A DNA stretch of 7,635 bases from an uncultured Lachnospiraceae bacterium (GTDB lineage: Bacteria; Bacillota_A; Clostridia; Lachnospirales; Lachnospiraceae): NCBI GenBank assembly GCA_902787595.1, contig CADAHD010000103.1, positions 1 through 7,635 of the forward strand, written 5' to 3'. Made by a program: the position numbers and the translations under genes. The notes below the pieces were generated by a model. It worked only from the letters and a program-made list of their open reading frames with translations. It was not told the origin of the DNA and searched no databases. Below are positions 1-7,429 of this stretch, piece after piece; the first letter of the stretch is position 1; each line of letters begins with the position of its first letter.

Positions 1-883
1 CCAGAAACTCCAAGGTGTTATCAAGCATTGAAGAATCGGATCCGTCACGGTTAACCACGGGAAGGACCTTATGCAGATCCTCTTTTAAGAACTCGCTGTC
101 CATGTTTTCTTCACGCGCCAGCATCTTATCCGCATTGCCGTGAATAGTATTTATCTCTCCGTTATGTACTATGAAACGGTTGGGATGAGCTCTCTCCCAA
201 CTGGGATTTGTGTTGGTTGAGAAACGTGAATGTACCACTGCGATCGCAGATTCGTAATCCTTATCCTGCAGATCCTTAAAGAAAGTACGCAGCTGTCCGA
301 CAAGGAACATACCTTTATAAACTATGGTCCTGCTGCTCATTGATACTACATAGGTATTGTCATTACTCTGTTCAAATTCTCTTCTTGCTATATAAAGCTT
401 CCTGTCAAAGGCAAGGCCCCTCTCTACATCTTCAGGCCTCTCGATAAATGCCTGCATGATATGAGGCATACAGTCAAGTGCTCTCTGTCCCAGTACTTCC
501 GGACAGGAGGGCACTTCTCTCCAGCCTATTAACTTAAGCCCCTCTTTCTCGATTATAACTTCAAACATCTTCTTAGCCTGGGCGCGTTTAAGCTCCGTTT
601 GAGGCATAAAAAGCTGCGCTATACCGTAGTCTCTTTCATCTCCAAGTTCCAGACCACTGTGTTTTTTAAAGAACTTATGCGATATCTGCAAAAGTATACC
701 AACACCGTCACCGGTTTTTCCTTCTGCATCCTTACCGGCGCGGTGTTCCAGATTTTCTACTATCCTTAATGCATTTTCTACGGTAGCATGAGATTTCTTT
801 CCTTTGATATCAACCACGGCACCTATACCGCAGTTGTCATGCTCAAATTCCTTTCTGTATAAACCCTGCTGACTTTCTTCCAT
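1..883 (-). CDS. gltB: Glutamate synthase large subunit, N-terminal part (cut by window start)
   Basis: The first 294 residues of a GOGAT large subunit (family length about 1,500), reading off the window at base 1. The enzyme moves the amide nitrogen of glutamine to 2-oxoglutarate, giving two glutamates, in the cytoplasm. The visible part is the class II glutamine amidotransferase domain. A short propeptide of 17 residues precedes HDNCGIG, so Cys18 is the expected N-terminal nucleophile after cleavage. HSRFSTN (218-224), HNGEINTIHGN (240-250) and NRDGSDSSMLDN (278-289) are the conserved glutamine-binding stretches. The ATG at 881-883 follows an AGAGGAG Shine-Dalgarno about ten bases upstream. 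It lies 165 bases downstream of glnN in the same direction with a terminator between them. I see no convincing promoter in the gap, so readthrough from glnN may drive it. The FMN and Fe-S domains lie outside the window. Confidence 0.95.
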   Translation of the reverse strand, partial: MEESQQGLYRKEFEHDNCGIGAVVDIKGKKSHATVENALRIVENLEHRAGKDAEGKTGDGVGILLQISHKFFKKHSGLELGDERDYGIAQLFMPQTELKRAQAKKMFEVIIEKEGLKLIGWREVPSCPEVLGQRALDCMPHIMQAFIERPEDVERGLAFDRKLYIARREFEQSNDNTYVVSMSSRTIVYKGMFLVGQLRTFFKDLQDKDYESAIAVVHSRFSTNTNPSWERAHPNRFIVHNGEINTIHGNADKMLAREENMDSEFLKEDLHKVLPVVNRDGSDSSMLDNTLEFL

Positions 884-950
884 TTCCGTATTACTCCTCT
901 CTGTGTGTGTATTTATTGTACTTATTTTTCCCGACGCCGGCCCTGTGCGT

Positions 951-993
951 AAAAAAGGCATCACAAAGAGAGCTTTAGCCTCTTCGTGACGCC
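951..993 (-). terminator. Intrinsic terminator between glnN and gltB
   Basis: Arms at 957-970 and 980-993 form a 14-bp stem with a 9-base loop, followed in the minus direction by six U (951-956). Two of the pairs are G-U in the minus-strand RNA but would be A-C mismatches in plus-strand RNA, which fixes the direction as minus. It ends glnN transcription, and because gltB lies just beyond it with no clear promoter of its own, it may also act as an attenuator for gltB. Confidence 0.85.
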
Positions 994-1001
994 TTTGTCA
1001 C
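986..1001 (-). promoter_or_regulatory. Candidate antiterminator hairpin with ANTAR-like hexaloop, gltB leader
   Basis: In the minus-strand RNA, GUGAC and GUCAC pair around a six-base loop AAAGGC. The 3' arm and the end of the loop (986-993) are also the 5' arm of the terminator at 951-993, so the two structures exclude each other. RNA targets of ANTAR-domain antiterminators are known to use six-base loops with A at position 1 and G at position 4, and this loop fits both. The usual second hairpin upstream is not clear: the only candidate is a GGCC stem with a five-base loop at 1022-1034. The regulatory role is inferred. Confidence 0.45.
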
Positions 1002-1048
1002 TTATTTATCACACCTCATCCGGCCTTGCGGGCCACCTTCACTTTTCC

Positions 1049-3160
1049 TTATACTTCAAACAGCATATCGCCGTATGTAGGTATAGGCCAAACCTTTTTG
1101 TCTACCATCATCTCCAGCTCATCGGCAGGAGCTCTTAATGCGCTCATATCCGTAAAGATCGTATCCTTATAGAAGAATGCCAGCTTCTTCTCTTCTGATA
1201 TAGAAGATGCCTTAGCCAGATCTTTCTCCAGCTTATCCAAAGCGGCCTTCATCTCACCCAGCTTAGCGGTTACACTCTTTAAGCTTTCTTTTACCACGCT
1301 TTCGTCTCCGCCTGCTTCTTTGATCTTGAGCACATTCTCTGCCAGCTTGCCGCTGTAGGTCATAACTGCGGGTATGATCTGTTTCTTTGACATATCGATC
1401 ATGGTAAGCGCTTCGATATTTATGGTCTTTGCATAGGTCTCATAAGTAACCTCTGCTCTGGACTGAAGCTCTGCCTTGGTAAAGATCTTGAATTTCTCAA
1501 ACATCTTAACACTCTTCTTTGAAAGCAGCGCATCAACAGCTTCTACCATTGAACGGATGTTGGGAAGTCCTCTGCGCTCTGCTTCCTCAACCCATGCCTG
1601 TGAATATCCGTCACCGTTAAAGATTATCCTCTGATGATCGGTCATGTACTCTTTGATGATATCATGTACTTCTTTATCAAAGTTCTTTGCTTTCTCAAGT
1701 CTGTCAGCAGCTTCACAGAAAGCTTCTGCAGCGATGGCGTTAAGCACTGTGTTAGGTCCTGCTACGGAATCGTTTGAACCTACCATACGGAATTCAAACT
1801 TGTTACCGGTGAACGCAAAAGGTGAAGTACGGTTACGGTCTGTAGCATCCTTATCCAGATCGGGCAGTGTGGAAACGCCGGTCTCGAGCTTTCCGCTCTT
1901 CTTTGACTTCTTTGCGGTTCCGGTAGATACCAGCTGCTCTACCACATCCTGCAGCTGATCGCCAAGGAACATCGATATGATTGCGGGAGGCGCTTCGTTT
2001 GCTCCCAAGCGGTGATCGTTACCTACATCCGCTGCCGACTGACGGAGCAGATCTGCATGCTCATCAACTGCTTTTATCAGGCAGGCCAGAACCAGAAGGA
2101 ACTGTATGTTATCATTCGGTGTAAGACCGGGATCCAGAAGGTTTACGCCGTTATCTGTGATCAGTGACCAGTTATCATGCTTACCGGAACCGTTAACTCC
2201 TGCAAAAGGTTTCTCATGAAGCAGGCAGGTAAGTCCGTGACGTCCTGCAACTTTCTTCATGGTCTCCATTACCAGCTGATTGTGATCGACTGCCACGTTA
2301 TCATCTTCATAAATGGGAGCCAGCTCATGCTGCGCAGGTGCCACTTCGTTATGCTGTGTCTTTGCGGTTACACCCAGTTTCCAGAGCTCGATGTTCAGAT
2401 CCTTCATGTAAGCACCGATGCGCTCACGTATAGCTCCGAAGTAATGATCCTCAAGTTCCTGGCCCTTGGGAGCGGGTGCTCCGAAAAGTGTGCGTCCTGC
2501 AAAGATGAGGTCTTCTCTCTTTAAATATTTCTCGCGGTCTACCAGGAAGTATTCCTGCTCAAGTCCGACTGATGCGGTAACTTTCTTTGCCGTTGTATTT
2601 CCGAAAAGCTTTACTATACGAAGTGCCTGCTGGCTTACAGCTTCCTCAGATCTGAGCAGGGGAGTTTTCTTATCAAGAGCCTCGCCTGTGTATGAACAGA
2701 ATGCTGTAGGTATGCAGAGGATCTTTCCGGTTGCGTCCTCTTTGATGAACGCGGGTGAGGTGATATCCCATGCGGTATATCCTCTTGCCTCAAAGGTTGC
2801 ACGCAGTCCGCCTGAAGGGAAAGAAGATGCATCGGGCTCGCCCTTGATCAGCTCCTTGCCTGAGAACTCAAGCAGCATCCTGCCTTCCTCATCCGGATGT
2901 GTCACGAATGAATCGTGCTTCTCTGCGGTTATACCGGTAAGCGGCTGGAACCAGTGAGTGTAATGTGTAGCCCCCTGCTCCACAGCCCAATCCTTCATTG
3001 CCTTTGCAACTACATCTGCAGATGTGCGTGAAAGTTCACCGCCCTCTGCCATCACCTTGCGTACTTCCTTGTATACGGCTCTGGGAAGCAGCACACGCAT
3101 TTTCTCGATGGTGAATACGTTCTTTCCAAACATCTCCTCCACATTGAAATTCTCACTCAT
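1049..3160 (-). CDS. glnN: Glutamine synthetase type III (GSIII)
   Basis: Makes glutamine from glutamate, ammonia and ATP; in the cytoplasm this feeds the GOGAT encoded next door. The protein is 703 aa, the usual size for GSIII (about 700-730) and far longer than GSI. GSIII landmarks are visible: [11 protein letters not shown] (16-26), [16 protein letters not shown] (112-127), VGLEQEYF (198-205) with metal-binding glutamates, NEVAPAQHE (271-279), [10 protein letters not shown] (323-332), the ammonia/nucleotide region [15 protein letters not shown] (380-394) and [16 protein letters not shown] (443-458). The C-terminal 200 residues are the helical GSIII extension. I chose the ATG at 3158-3160, which follows a purine-rich AGGAGGAAGGAAAGG run. 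An in-frame ATG 45 bases upstream (3203-3205) has no ribosome site and would add a poorly conserved lysine-rich tail. It has its own consensus promoter and a leader of about 175 bases containing a terminator, so control by attenuation is likely. No frameshift or missing key residue is seen. Confidence 0.96.
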   Translation of the reverse strand: MSENFNVEEMFGKNVFTIEKMRVLLPRAVYKEVRKVMAEGGELSRTSADVVAKAMKDWAVEQGATHYTHWFQPLTGITAEKHDSFVTHPDEEGRMLLEFSGKELIKGEPDASSFPSGGLRATFEARGYTAWDITSPAFIKEDATGKILCIPTAFCSYTGEALDKKTPLLRSEEAVSQQALRIVKLFGNTTAKKVTASVGLEQEYFLVDREKYLKREDLIFAGRTLFGAPAPKGQELEDHYFGAIRERIGAYMKDLNIELWKLGVTAKTQHNEVAPAQHELAPIYEDDNVAVDHNQLVMETMKKVAGRHGLTCLLHEKPFAGVNGSGKHDNWSLITDNGVNLLDPGLTPNDNIQFLLVLACLIKAVDEHADLLRQSAADVGNDHRLGANEAPPAIISMFLGDQLQDVVEQLVSTGTAKKSKKSGKLETGVSTLPDLDKDATDRNRTSPFAFTGNKFEFRMVGSNDSVAGPNTVLNAIAAEAFCEAADRLEKAKNFDKEVHDIIKEYMTDHQRIIFNGDGYSQAWVEEAERRGLPNIRSMVEAVDALLSKKSVKMFEKFKIFTKAELQSRAEVTYETYAKTINIEALTMIDMSKKQIIPAVMTYSGKLAENVLKIKEAGGDESVVKESLKSVTAKLGEMKAALDKLEKDLAKASSISEEKKLAFFYKDTIFTDMSALRAPADELEMMVDKKVWPIPTYGDMLFEV

Positions 3161-3197
3161 GATCCTTTCCTTCCTCCTCTCGTTTTTTTTGCAGGCA

Positions 3198-3222
3198 GGA
3201 TACATTTATATTTTTTGTATCC
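3198..3222. repeat. 7-bp inverted repeat in the glnN leader
   Basis: Perfect arms GGATACA (3198-3204) and TGTATCC (3216-3222) flank an 11-base A/T-rich spacer, about 40 bases upstream of the glnN start. A smaller hairpin with CCGC/GCGG arms lies just upstream in the transcript (3233-3245). The repeat could be a weak RNA hairpin in the leader or a protein operator; neither shows a U-tract. Function is unknown. Confidence 0.45.
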
Positions 3223-3276
3223 CACACGCGGTCCGCTGTTTGCGGCTTTTCTTATCTTCTTTGTTTCCGCGCATAC

Positions 3277-3311
3277 AAAAGAAGGCGCTCCGATCATCTC
3301 GGAACGCCTTC
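3277..3311 (-). terminator. Intrinsic terminator inside the glnN leader
   Basis: Arms 3281-3293 and 3299-3311 make a 13-bp stem with a 5-base loop, followed by UUUU in the minus direction (3277-3280). The single imperfect pair is G-U in minus-strand RNA and C-A in plus-strand RNA, which sets the direction. It lies downstream of the consensus promoter at 3342-3370, so it can stop glnN transcription about 25-60 bases after the start site as well as ending transcripts from the upstream methyltransferase gene. Confidence 0.85.
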
Positions 3312-3330
3312 GTTCGTTTGCAATATCAAA
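3302..3330 (-). promoter_or_regulatory. Candidate tandem hexaloop hairpins (ANTAR-like antiterminator), glnN leader
   Basis: Two hairpins, each with a 4-bp stem and a six-base loop, lie one base apart at the very start of the predicted transcript: UUUG-AUAUUG-CAAA (3317-3330) then GAAC-GAAGGC-GUUC (3302-3315). The second shares 3302-3311 with the terminator's 5' arm, so it would prevent terminator formation. Two tandem hexaloop hairpins with the second competing with a terminator is the known layout of ANTAR antiterminator targets. The loops match the A1/G4 rule only partly: the first has A1 and the second has G4. Four-base stems are weak and would need protein binding. Confidence 0.42.
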
Positions 3331-3341
3331 TTATGTAAAAT

Positions 3342-3370
3342 AAAATAGACCCTGTAAAAAGATTTGTCAA
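3342..3370 (-). promoter_or_regulatory. Sigma-A promoter for glnN
   Basis: A perfect -35 TTGACA (3365-3370), a 17-base spacer and a -10 TATTTT (3342-3347) on the minus strand, only eight bases past the methyltransferase stop codon. The start site would be near 3335, giving a leader of about 175 bases. No comparable promoter is seen between the leader terminator and glnN. Confidence 0.75.
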
Positions 3371-3378
3371 GAACTTTT

Positions 3379-4698
3379 TTATTTTTTCTCGTTTTCTTTT
3401 ATCACATACGATCTGAAACCGCAGTCTGCCTTATCCTTCAGGCGTCCGGCTACCAGTCTTATCCTTTCCCTGCCTACATCGCAGAGAGTCCTGAACCCTG
3501 CTTTATAAGCATCTCTTTTCTTATCAACTTCTTCGGGCAGCTGCACCATGATAAAGTTTCTTTTGAGCCCGTCTTCAGCCACCTGTTCCATTACCGCCTG
3601 CGCAGTAGTCGCGCTTCCGGAAAAGAAATCGAGTACCATATCACCTTCGCCCGTGCAGAACTGCACCAGTTTTTGTATATATGCTACAGGCTTTGGATAA
3701 CTGAAAACATCACTGCCGAATATCTTTCGCAGCTCGGTCGTAGCTGCCTGATTCATGAATTCATTTTCTACAGCAAACAGACTGTGAACAGGTTCGTACT
3801 GACTCTTTGCATCCGCTCTGTATCTTTTAAAGATAAAGCCCCTTTCACCTTCACGATACTTCTCTTTGAATTTGATCTTGCCTTCTTCTATGTAGCGTTT
3901 CAGGCTCTCTTTTGAAAAAGCCCAGTACCTGCCGGACGGCGGCAGGTCTTTTTTATGAGTATACGGATTCTCTATTTCAAAATATGTCGTAGCCCCTCCG
4001 CTCCTTGCGCTGGGATCGCCGGCACACCAGTCGCCTTTAGGATCGTTATCGGGATTGGAATAATTTGCAAAAGCCTTTTTCTCGCCTTTAAGCCGCAGTT
4101 TGCTCTTATCCTTTGCATATATAAGCAGCAATTCATGCTGCAGGTTAAAACCGCTGCCGTCATCGGCAGTCATTGACTTGGTCTTTCTGATGATCTCACC
4201 TACGCGGTTCGCTTCTCCGAAGATCTCTTCGCATATCTTTTTTAAATTGAATTCTTCATTGTCATCGATGGAAATAAATATCACACCGTCTTCCGATAAG
4301 AGCCTGCGTGCAACATAAAGTCTGGGATATATCATCGAACACCATGCAGCATGCGATCTTGAACTGCTGCCGGCTTTTGCTGTATTATCACCTCCGGTAA
4401 AGCGGTCCATATAAATATGATCGCTGCCCGTATTATAGGGCGGATCGATATAGATCATCTTTATCTTTCCTTCGTATTCAGCCTCCAGCAGTTTTAATGA
4501 GGTCAGATTATCGCCCTCAATATAAAGATTCCCCGTTTTATCGGAAAAGAGTCCGCTGCTCTCATCTTCTTCCATTACCGCATCACAGGATCTCTGCGCT
4601 TCTTCCATGCATTTGCGTTTTCCCGGCCAGCAAAACTCATATCTCTCTTCCGTATCGGCATCGACAGGCCTGACAGATGCATCCTTCTTCTTACTCAT
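3379..4698 (-). CDS. Orphan type III Mod-like DNA (adenine-N6) methyltransferase
   Basis: A 439-aa DNA methyltransferase that should transfer a methyl group from S-adenosylmethionine to adenine in a specific DNA site. The catalytic motif IV DPPYNTG is at 85-91, after YIEGDNLTSLKLL (59-71), and the cofactor motif I DFFSGSATTAQAV is at 357-369. Motif IV before motif I is the beta class, as in type III Mod subunits. The ~200 residues between hold the likely target-recognition region. Classical Mods are about 600-650 aa; this one ends soon after motif I at GFRSYVIKENEKK, so it is compact and lacks most of the C-terminal region. No Res helicase-nuclease is adjacent: glnN is downstream and a lipoprotein upstream. 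I chose the ATG at 4696-4698, five bases after GGAGAG; a TTG just before it is too close to that site. It is the last gene of a four-gene cluster, 17 bases after its neighbour. Epigenetic regulation or defence are both possible; the target site is unknown. Confidence 0.9.
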   Translation of the reverse strand: MSKKKDASVRPVDADTEERYEFCWPGKRKCMEEAQRSCDAVMEEDESSGLFSDKTGNLYIEGDNLTSLKLLEAEYEGKIKMIYIDPPYNTGSDHIYMDRFTGGDNTAKAGSSSRSHAAWCSMIYPRLYVARRLLSEDGVIFISIDDNEEFNLKKICEEIFGEANRVGEIIRKTKSMTADDGSGFNLQHELLLIYAKDKSKLRLKGEKKAFANYSNPDNDPKGDWCAGDPSARSGGATTYFEIENPYTHKKDLPPSGRYWAFSKESLKRYIEEGKIKFKEKYREGERGFIFKRYRADAKSQYEPVHSLFAVENEFMNQAATTELRKIFGSDVFSYPKPVAYIQKLVQFCTGEGDMVLDFFSGSATTAQAVMEQVAEDGLKRNFIMVQLPEEVDKKRDAYKAGFRTLCDVGRERIRLVAGRLKDKADCGFRSYVIKENEKK

Positions 4699-4715
4699 CA
4701 ATTCTCTCCGTCGTA

Positions 4716-5327
4716 TTATAAAACTTCTGCGCCTCTTAAAGTACAGAATAAGAGATCGCCTTCCATGTAGGTGTCAAAAACTCCCACAACCGTAACGGTT
4801 CCGCCTTCTTCCGGGCACGCCTCCGGATTATTGGGTATGAACTCTATGCCCTGTGCACAGCAGGCTGTAGCGTCCTGGATAATGCATGCATAATAATCCA
4901 TGCCGCTCACATCATCATGCATAAAACTGTATGTACCTTCCATCTTGACGGTCTTACCAACATAGTTTTCGGGTAAATACATCATGTTATAAACTTCTGA
5001 ATATACCATCGTGGAAGAAAGAGTTGTAAGATCGATGTCAATTCCTTCCGTGGTACTCAGAACCACGTTTTCTTCCTCTTTCTCTTCTTCAGCAGGCGTA
5101 GGTGTGCTTTCGACAGTTTCCTCCTGTCCCATCACGGTGAGCTCCGGAGGAGCTATCACTACTTTATCCCCGCTGCCGTTTTCTTCATTCGCTTTCTCTA
5201 TCTGCGCCTGTATAACGGCATCTACATTCGAACCTGTATTTGCGACTCTTTTTGTCGCCCCCTGTGAATCCTTGCAGCCCGTCAGCATGGCGGCGCATAC
5301 AAATACGATAAGCAGTTTATTTTTCAT
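4716..5327 (-). CDS. Lipoprotein with C-terminal OB-like domain
   Basis: A 203-aa secreted lipoprotein of unknown function. A short signal peptide ends in the lipobox LTGC (15-18), so Cys18 should be lipid-anchored to the outer face of the membrane. Residues 19-95 are a low-complexity linker rich in Glu, Thr and Pro. Residues 110-203 form a compact, probably beta-rich domain: NYVGKTVKMEGTY (121-133), YYACIIQDATACCAQGIEF (145-163) and GGTVTVVGVFDTY (175-187). The pattern 'cross the GK.V...G, then CC..G, then V.V.G.F' resembles OB-fold-like domains and recalls the C-terminal part of YcgQ-type permease-associated proteins; that likeness is from memory and unproven. The cysteine pair 156-157 could bind metal or form disulfides. 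The ATG at 5325-5327 follows AGAGG, which overlaps the stop of the upstream gene. The 12-base gap upstream and 17-base gap downstream point to co-transcription. Confidence 0.88.
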   Translation of the reverse strand: MKNKLLIVFVCAAMLTGCKDSQGATKRVANTGSNVDAVIQAQIEKANEENGSGDKVVIAPPELTVMGQEETVESTPTPAEEEKEEENVVLSTTEGIDIDLTTLSSTMVYSEVYNMMYLPENYVGKTVKMEGTYSFMHDDVSGMDYYACIIQDATACCAQGIEFIPNNPEACPEEGGTVTVVGVFDTYMEGDLLFCTLRGAEVL

Positions 5328-5339
5328 GCCACATCGCCT

Positions 5340-5573
5340 CTACTGTCCTATCTGATCATCCAGGTCCTGATATCCCTGCTCGATGTCATCCTTTATGCCC
5401 TGCATGGCACCTCCCAGTTCCTCTGCCTTCTGTTCCTGTATGATCTCTGTCTGTTTTATCTTCTGAACCTGGTCAACATCTTTCTTAGCAGACCATACCG
5501 CAAGTATTATTATAACTGCCACACTGGCCAGCAAAAGAACAATAAACAATGCGCCTCCGCTACCTTTTTTCAT
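5340..5573 (-). CDS. Small single-pass membrane protein (77 aa)
   Basis: A short membrane-anchored protein that I do not recognise. After a basic and glycine-rich start (MKKGSGG), residues 8-27 are a continuous hydrophobic segment, followed by WSAKK. With positive charges on both sides the topology is uncertain. Residues 31-75 are charged and Gln/Glu/Asp-rich with heptad-like spacing and no prolines, suggesting a helical or coiled-coil tail. The first hydrophobic residues contain no lipobox cysteine. The ATG at 5571-5573 has a very good AAGGAGG site that begins right at the stop codon of the upstream gene, 12 bases away. It sits between two lipoprotein genes and may tether or organise them at the membrane, but that is a guess from position. 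Confidence 0.85.
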   Translation of the reverse strand: MKKGSGGALFIVLLLASVAVIIILAVWSAKKDVDQVQKIKQTEIIQEQKAEELGGAMQGIKDDIEQGYQDLDDQIGQ

Positions 5574-5585
5574 AAAAGCCTCCTT

Positions 5586-7391
5586 TTATCTGACAAACAT
5601 CCATCTGGTTTTGTCTTTTCCGCTTATTATCATTACCGGCCATTCTGCAATATAGCCATCAGCCGTCTCACCTAATATGGATTCAGAAGCCATGCCTTCA
5701 GGGATCACTGTATGATATTCTGCCATTGCTCCTCTATCCAGAACACTCTTATCCTTACCGTCTAAGCTTACCTCTATATCATCCTGCAGCGATATAACAT
5801 ATATCGTATCGGTTCCCATGTCCATCTGCGGCATCGGCATCGGCTGCATGAATTCCCAAATTCCTGCAGTCGGATTGACCATTACCATAAGCTTCGCATC
5901 ATCAGGTGCATATTTCATAAGCTCTGCCCAGTCAGCGTATCTTCTGGAATGTCTGTATGCCGCATAAGCATAGCAGGGAGCATTTATATTTTCCGGTCTG
6001 TCTATGATCTCCTCATAAACCGTTGTATAATCATCCTTCCAATACTCGACCTTAATATGCTGATCATCATCCGTAAAAGAAAGATTTACTATCTCCGTTC
6101 CGTCAACTTCACAGATAAGCTCATCGTCACCGTCATATACCTGATTCATATTCGAATAAAAGAAATCCCAGATATTATCTCCGACAAGAAACGCTCCGCC
6201 CGCGACGGTTCTTACAGGCTGAGGTATCCTCATATCAAAAATCGTATATACGCTGATATGAGGATTCATATGCGCCTGTATTATGGCATATTCATCATAG
6301 GTCGTTACATCCTCTATCGCATTTCCGACATTGCCCAGTTCTTCTAAGCTGTAGTTTCTTCCGTTGCAGGTAAATGTGGTACCGGAATAGGATATATCCT
6401 GCTCAAGCGCATAAAGCTCATACTCTCCGTAACCTGCCTCATTCACATCAGCCAATTCCGTAACCTGTCCGTTTGCATCGGTTATCACGGTATAGATCTT
6501 TCCGGGATAATACGAATTATATATATCTTTATTCATAACCATGCCCAATTCCGGCGTGGCCGCTTTTTCATAGCGTATCGCATCGGGATGGGCGCTTTCG
6601 TCAAATACGGCTCCCATATATTTGAAATCGGAATACTCACCGGCCGTTTCAAAACTTACCTCATTCATCTCCTGCAGCAGCAGTTCATTACCATCGTTGT
6701 TCCAGAGCATTGCATAAAACTGTCTCCCGGTCTGAACAGCGGCTGTTTCCGTCACTTCATTATCCCTGTGAAAGACCCATCTTGTGACAAAATCATCAGA
6801 TGCCGGATCATTAAATACACAGTAAACCAGTTCCGATCCGCCGTTTCCTGTTTCTTCCAGATACAGATAATCCTGCCCTGCGGACTGGGCTATATGAAAA
6901 TACCCATCCGATCCACTGAGCATTACGCTTTTTCCTTCTGTATACTCCTGCGGAAGATCTTTTAATGTTATCTCATACTGATCAAGTCCTTCGGTCCGCT
7001 TATAATAATCGTGCTTAAAGCCAAAGCTTCCTTTACATGCTTCACTTCCGCCAATGCGTATATACTCGCAGCTTCCGTCCGTTCCTATGGTAAGTACTCC
7101 GATATCTTTACCGCTTTTTTTATCCGCCAGATACCACTCGCCGCTCACAAATTCCATAAGAGCTTTTTCCGAGGTATAATCCAGATCCTGCGTATAAACA
7201 TCAATATTGGGATCTATGATATCCGGCGCCGCAGGCGTATCGGCAGGCGTGGTCTCAGCCGTCTCATCATCCCTTACATCATCTATGGTTCCTCTGGAAG
7301 TGTTTCCTGAATCCGTACAGCCGCACAGCCCTATACACATAGCCGTTCCCAGATACAGCATCATTCCTCTTAATAATCTGTTAGCCTTCAT
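5586..7391 (-). CDS. Large lipoprotein of unknown function (601 aa)
   Basis: First gene of the four-gene cluster. The N-terminus has a basic start, a hydrophobic stretch (10-22) and the lipobox LCGC (22-25), so Cys25 should carry the lipid and the protein should sit outside the cell. Residues 26-66 are a Thr/Asp/Pro-rich linker. Next comes a region with SGEWYLAD (83-90) and alternating hydrophobic/polar strands, which looks like a small lipocalin-type or other beta-barrel domain. The remainder is beta-rich and acidic, rich in Tyr and Asp, with no catalytic motif I recognise. A Met-Pro rich patch (MQPMPMPQMDM) lies near residue 520. The ATG at 7389-7391 follows GGGAGGAG at good spacing, and a promoter lies just upstream. 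It could be a substrate-binding, sensing or cell-envelope protein; the sequence does not decide. Confidence 0.9.
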   Translation of the reverse strand: MKANRLLRGMMLYLGTAMCIGLCGCTDSGNTSRGTIDDVRDDETAETTPADTPAAPDIIDPNIDVYTQDLDYTSEKALMEFVSGEWYLADKKSGKDIGVLTIGTDGSCEYIRIGGSEACKGSFGFKHDYYKRTEGLDQYEITLKDLPQEYTEGKSVMLSGSDGYFHIAQSAGQDYLYLEETGNGGSELVYCVFNDPASDDFVTRWVFHRDNEVTETAAVQTGRQFYAMLWNNDGNELLLQEMNEVSFETAGEYSDFKYMGAVFDESAHPDAIRYEKAATPELGMVMNKDIYNSYYPGKIYTVITDANGQVTELADVNEAGYGEYELYALEQDISYSGTTFTCNGRNYSLEELGNVGNAIEDVTTYDEYAIIQAHMNPHISVYTIFDMRIPQPVRTVAGGAFLVGDNIWDFFYSNMNQVYDGDDELICEVDGTEIVNLSFTDDDQHIKVEYWKDDYTTVYEEIIDRPENINAPCYAYAAYRHSRRYADWAELMKYAPDDAKLMVMVNPTAGIWEFMQPMPMPQMDMGTDTIYVISLQDDIEVSLDGKDKSVLDRGAMAEYHTVIPEGMASESILGETADGYIAEWPVMIISGKDKTRWMFVR

Positions 7392-7429
7392 TGTTCTCCT
7401 CCCTCTGATCGCTTCAATAGCAGTTTATT

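Noticed and set aside
884..950. Separate promoter for gltB just upstream of its start
   Set aside because: A TACAAT-like -10 exists, but no acceptable -35 lies 16-18 bases upstream.
2466..2957. 163-codon plus-strand open frame opposite glnN
   Set aside because: Antisense shadow of the strongly conserved GSIII gene; no ribosome site or recognisable protein pattern.
3161..3205. Longer glnN start at the ATG 3203-3205, adding 15 residues
   Set aside because: No Shine-Dalgarno precedes it, it lies inside an inverted repeat, and the added residues do not resemble GSIII N-termini; the ATG at 3158-3160 has a strong purine-rich ribosome site.
3161..3378. Metabolite riboswitch (for example a glutamine-sensing RNA) in the glnN leader
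   Set aside because: No multi-helix junction or known glutamine-riboswitch core is visible; the simple tandem hairpins plus terminator fit protein-mediated antitermination better.
5011..5355. 114-codon plus-strand open frame, Ser/Val-rich
   Set aside because: Mirror of the Glu/Thr-rich linker of the 203-aa lipoprotein on the other strand; no promoter or ribosome site.
5949..6965. Plus-strand open frames of 132 and 125 codons opposite the 601-aa lipoprotein
   Set aside because: Antisense shadows with no start signals; the minus-strand frame has a signal peptide, lipobox, ribosome site and promoter.
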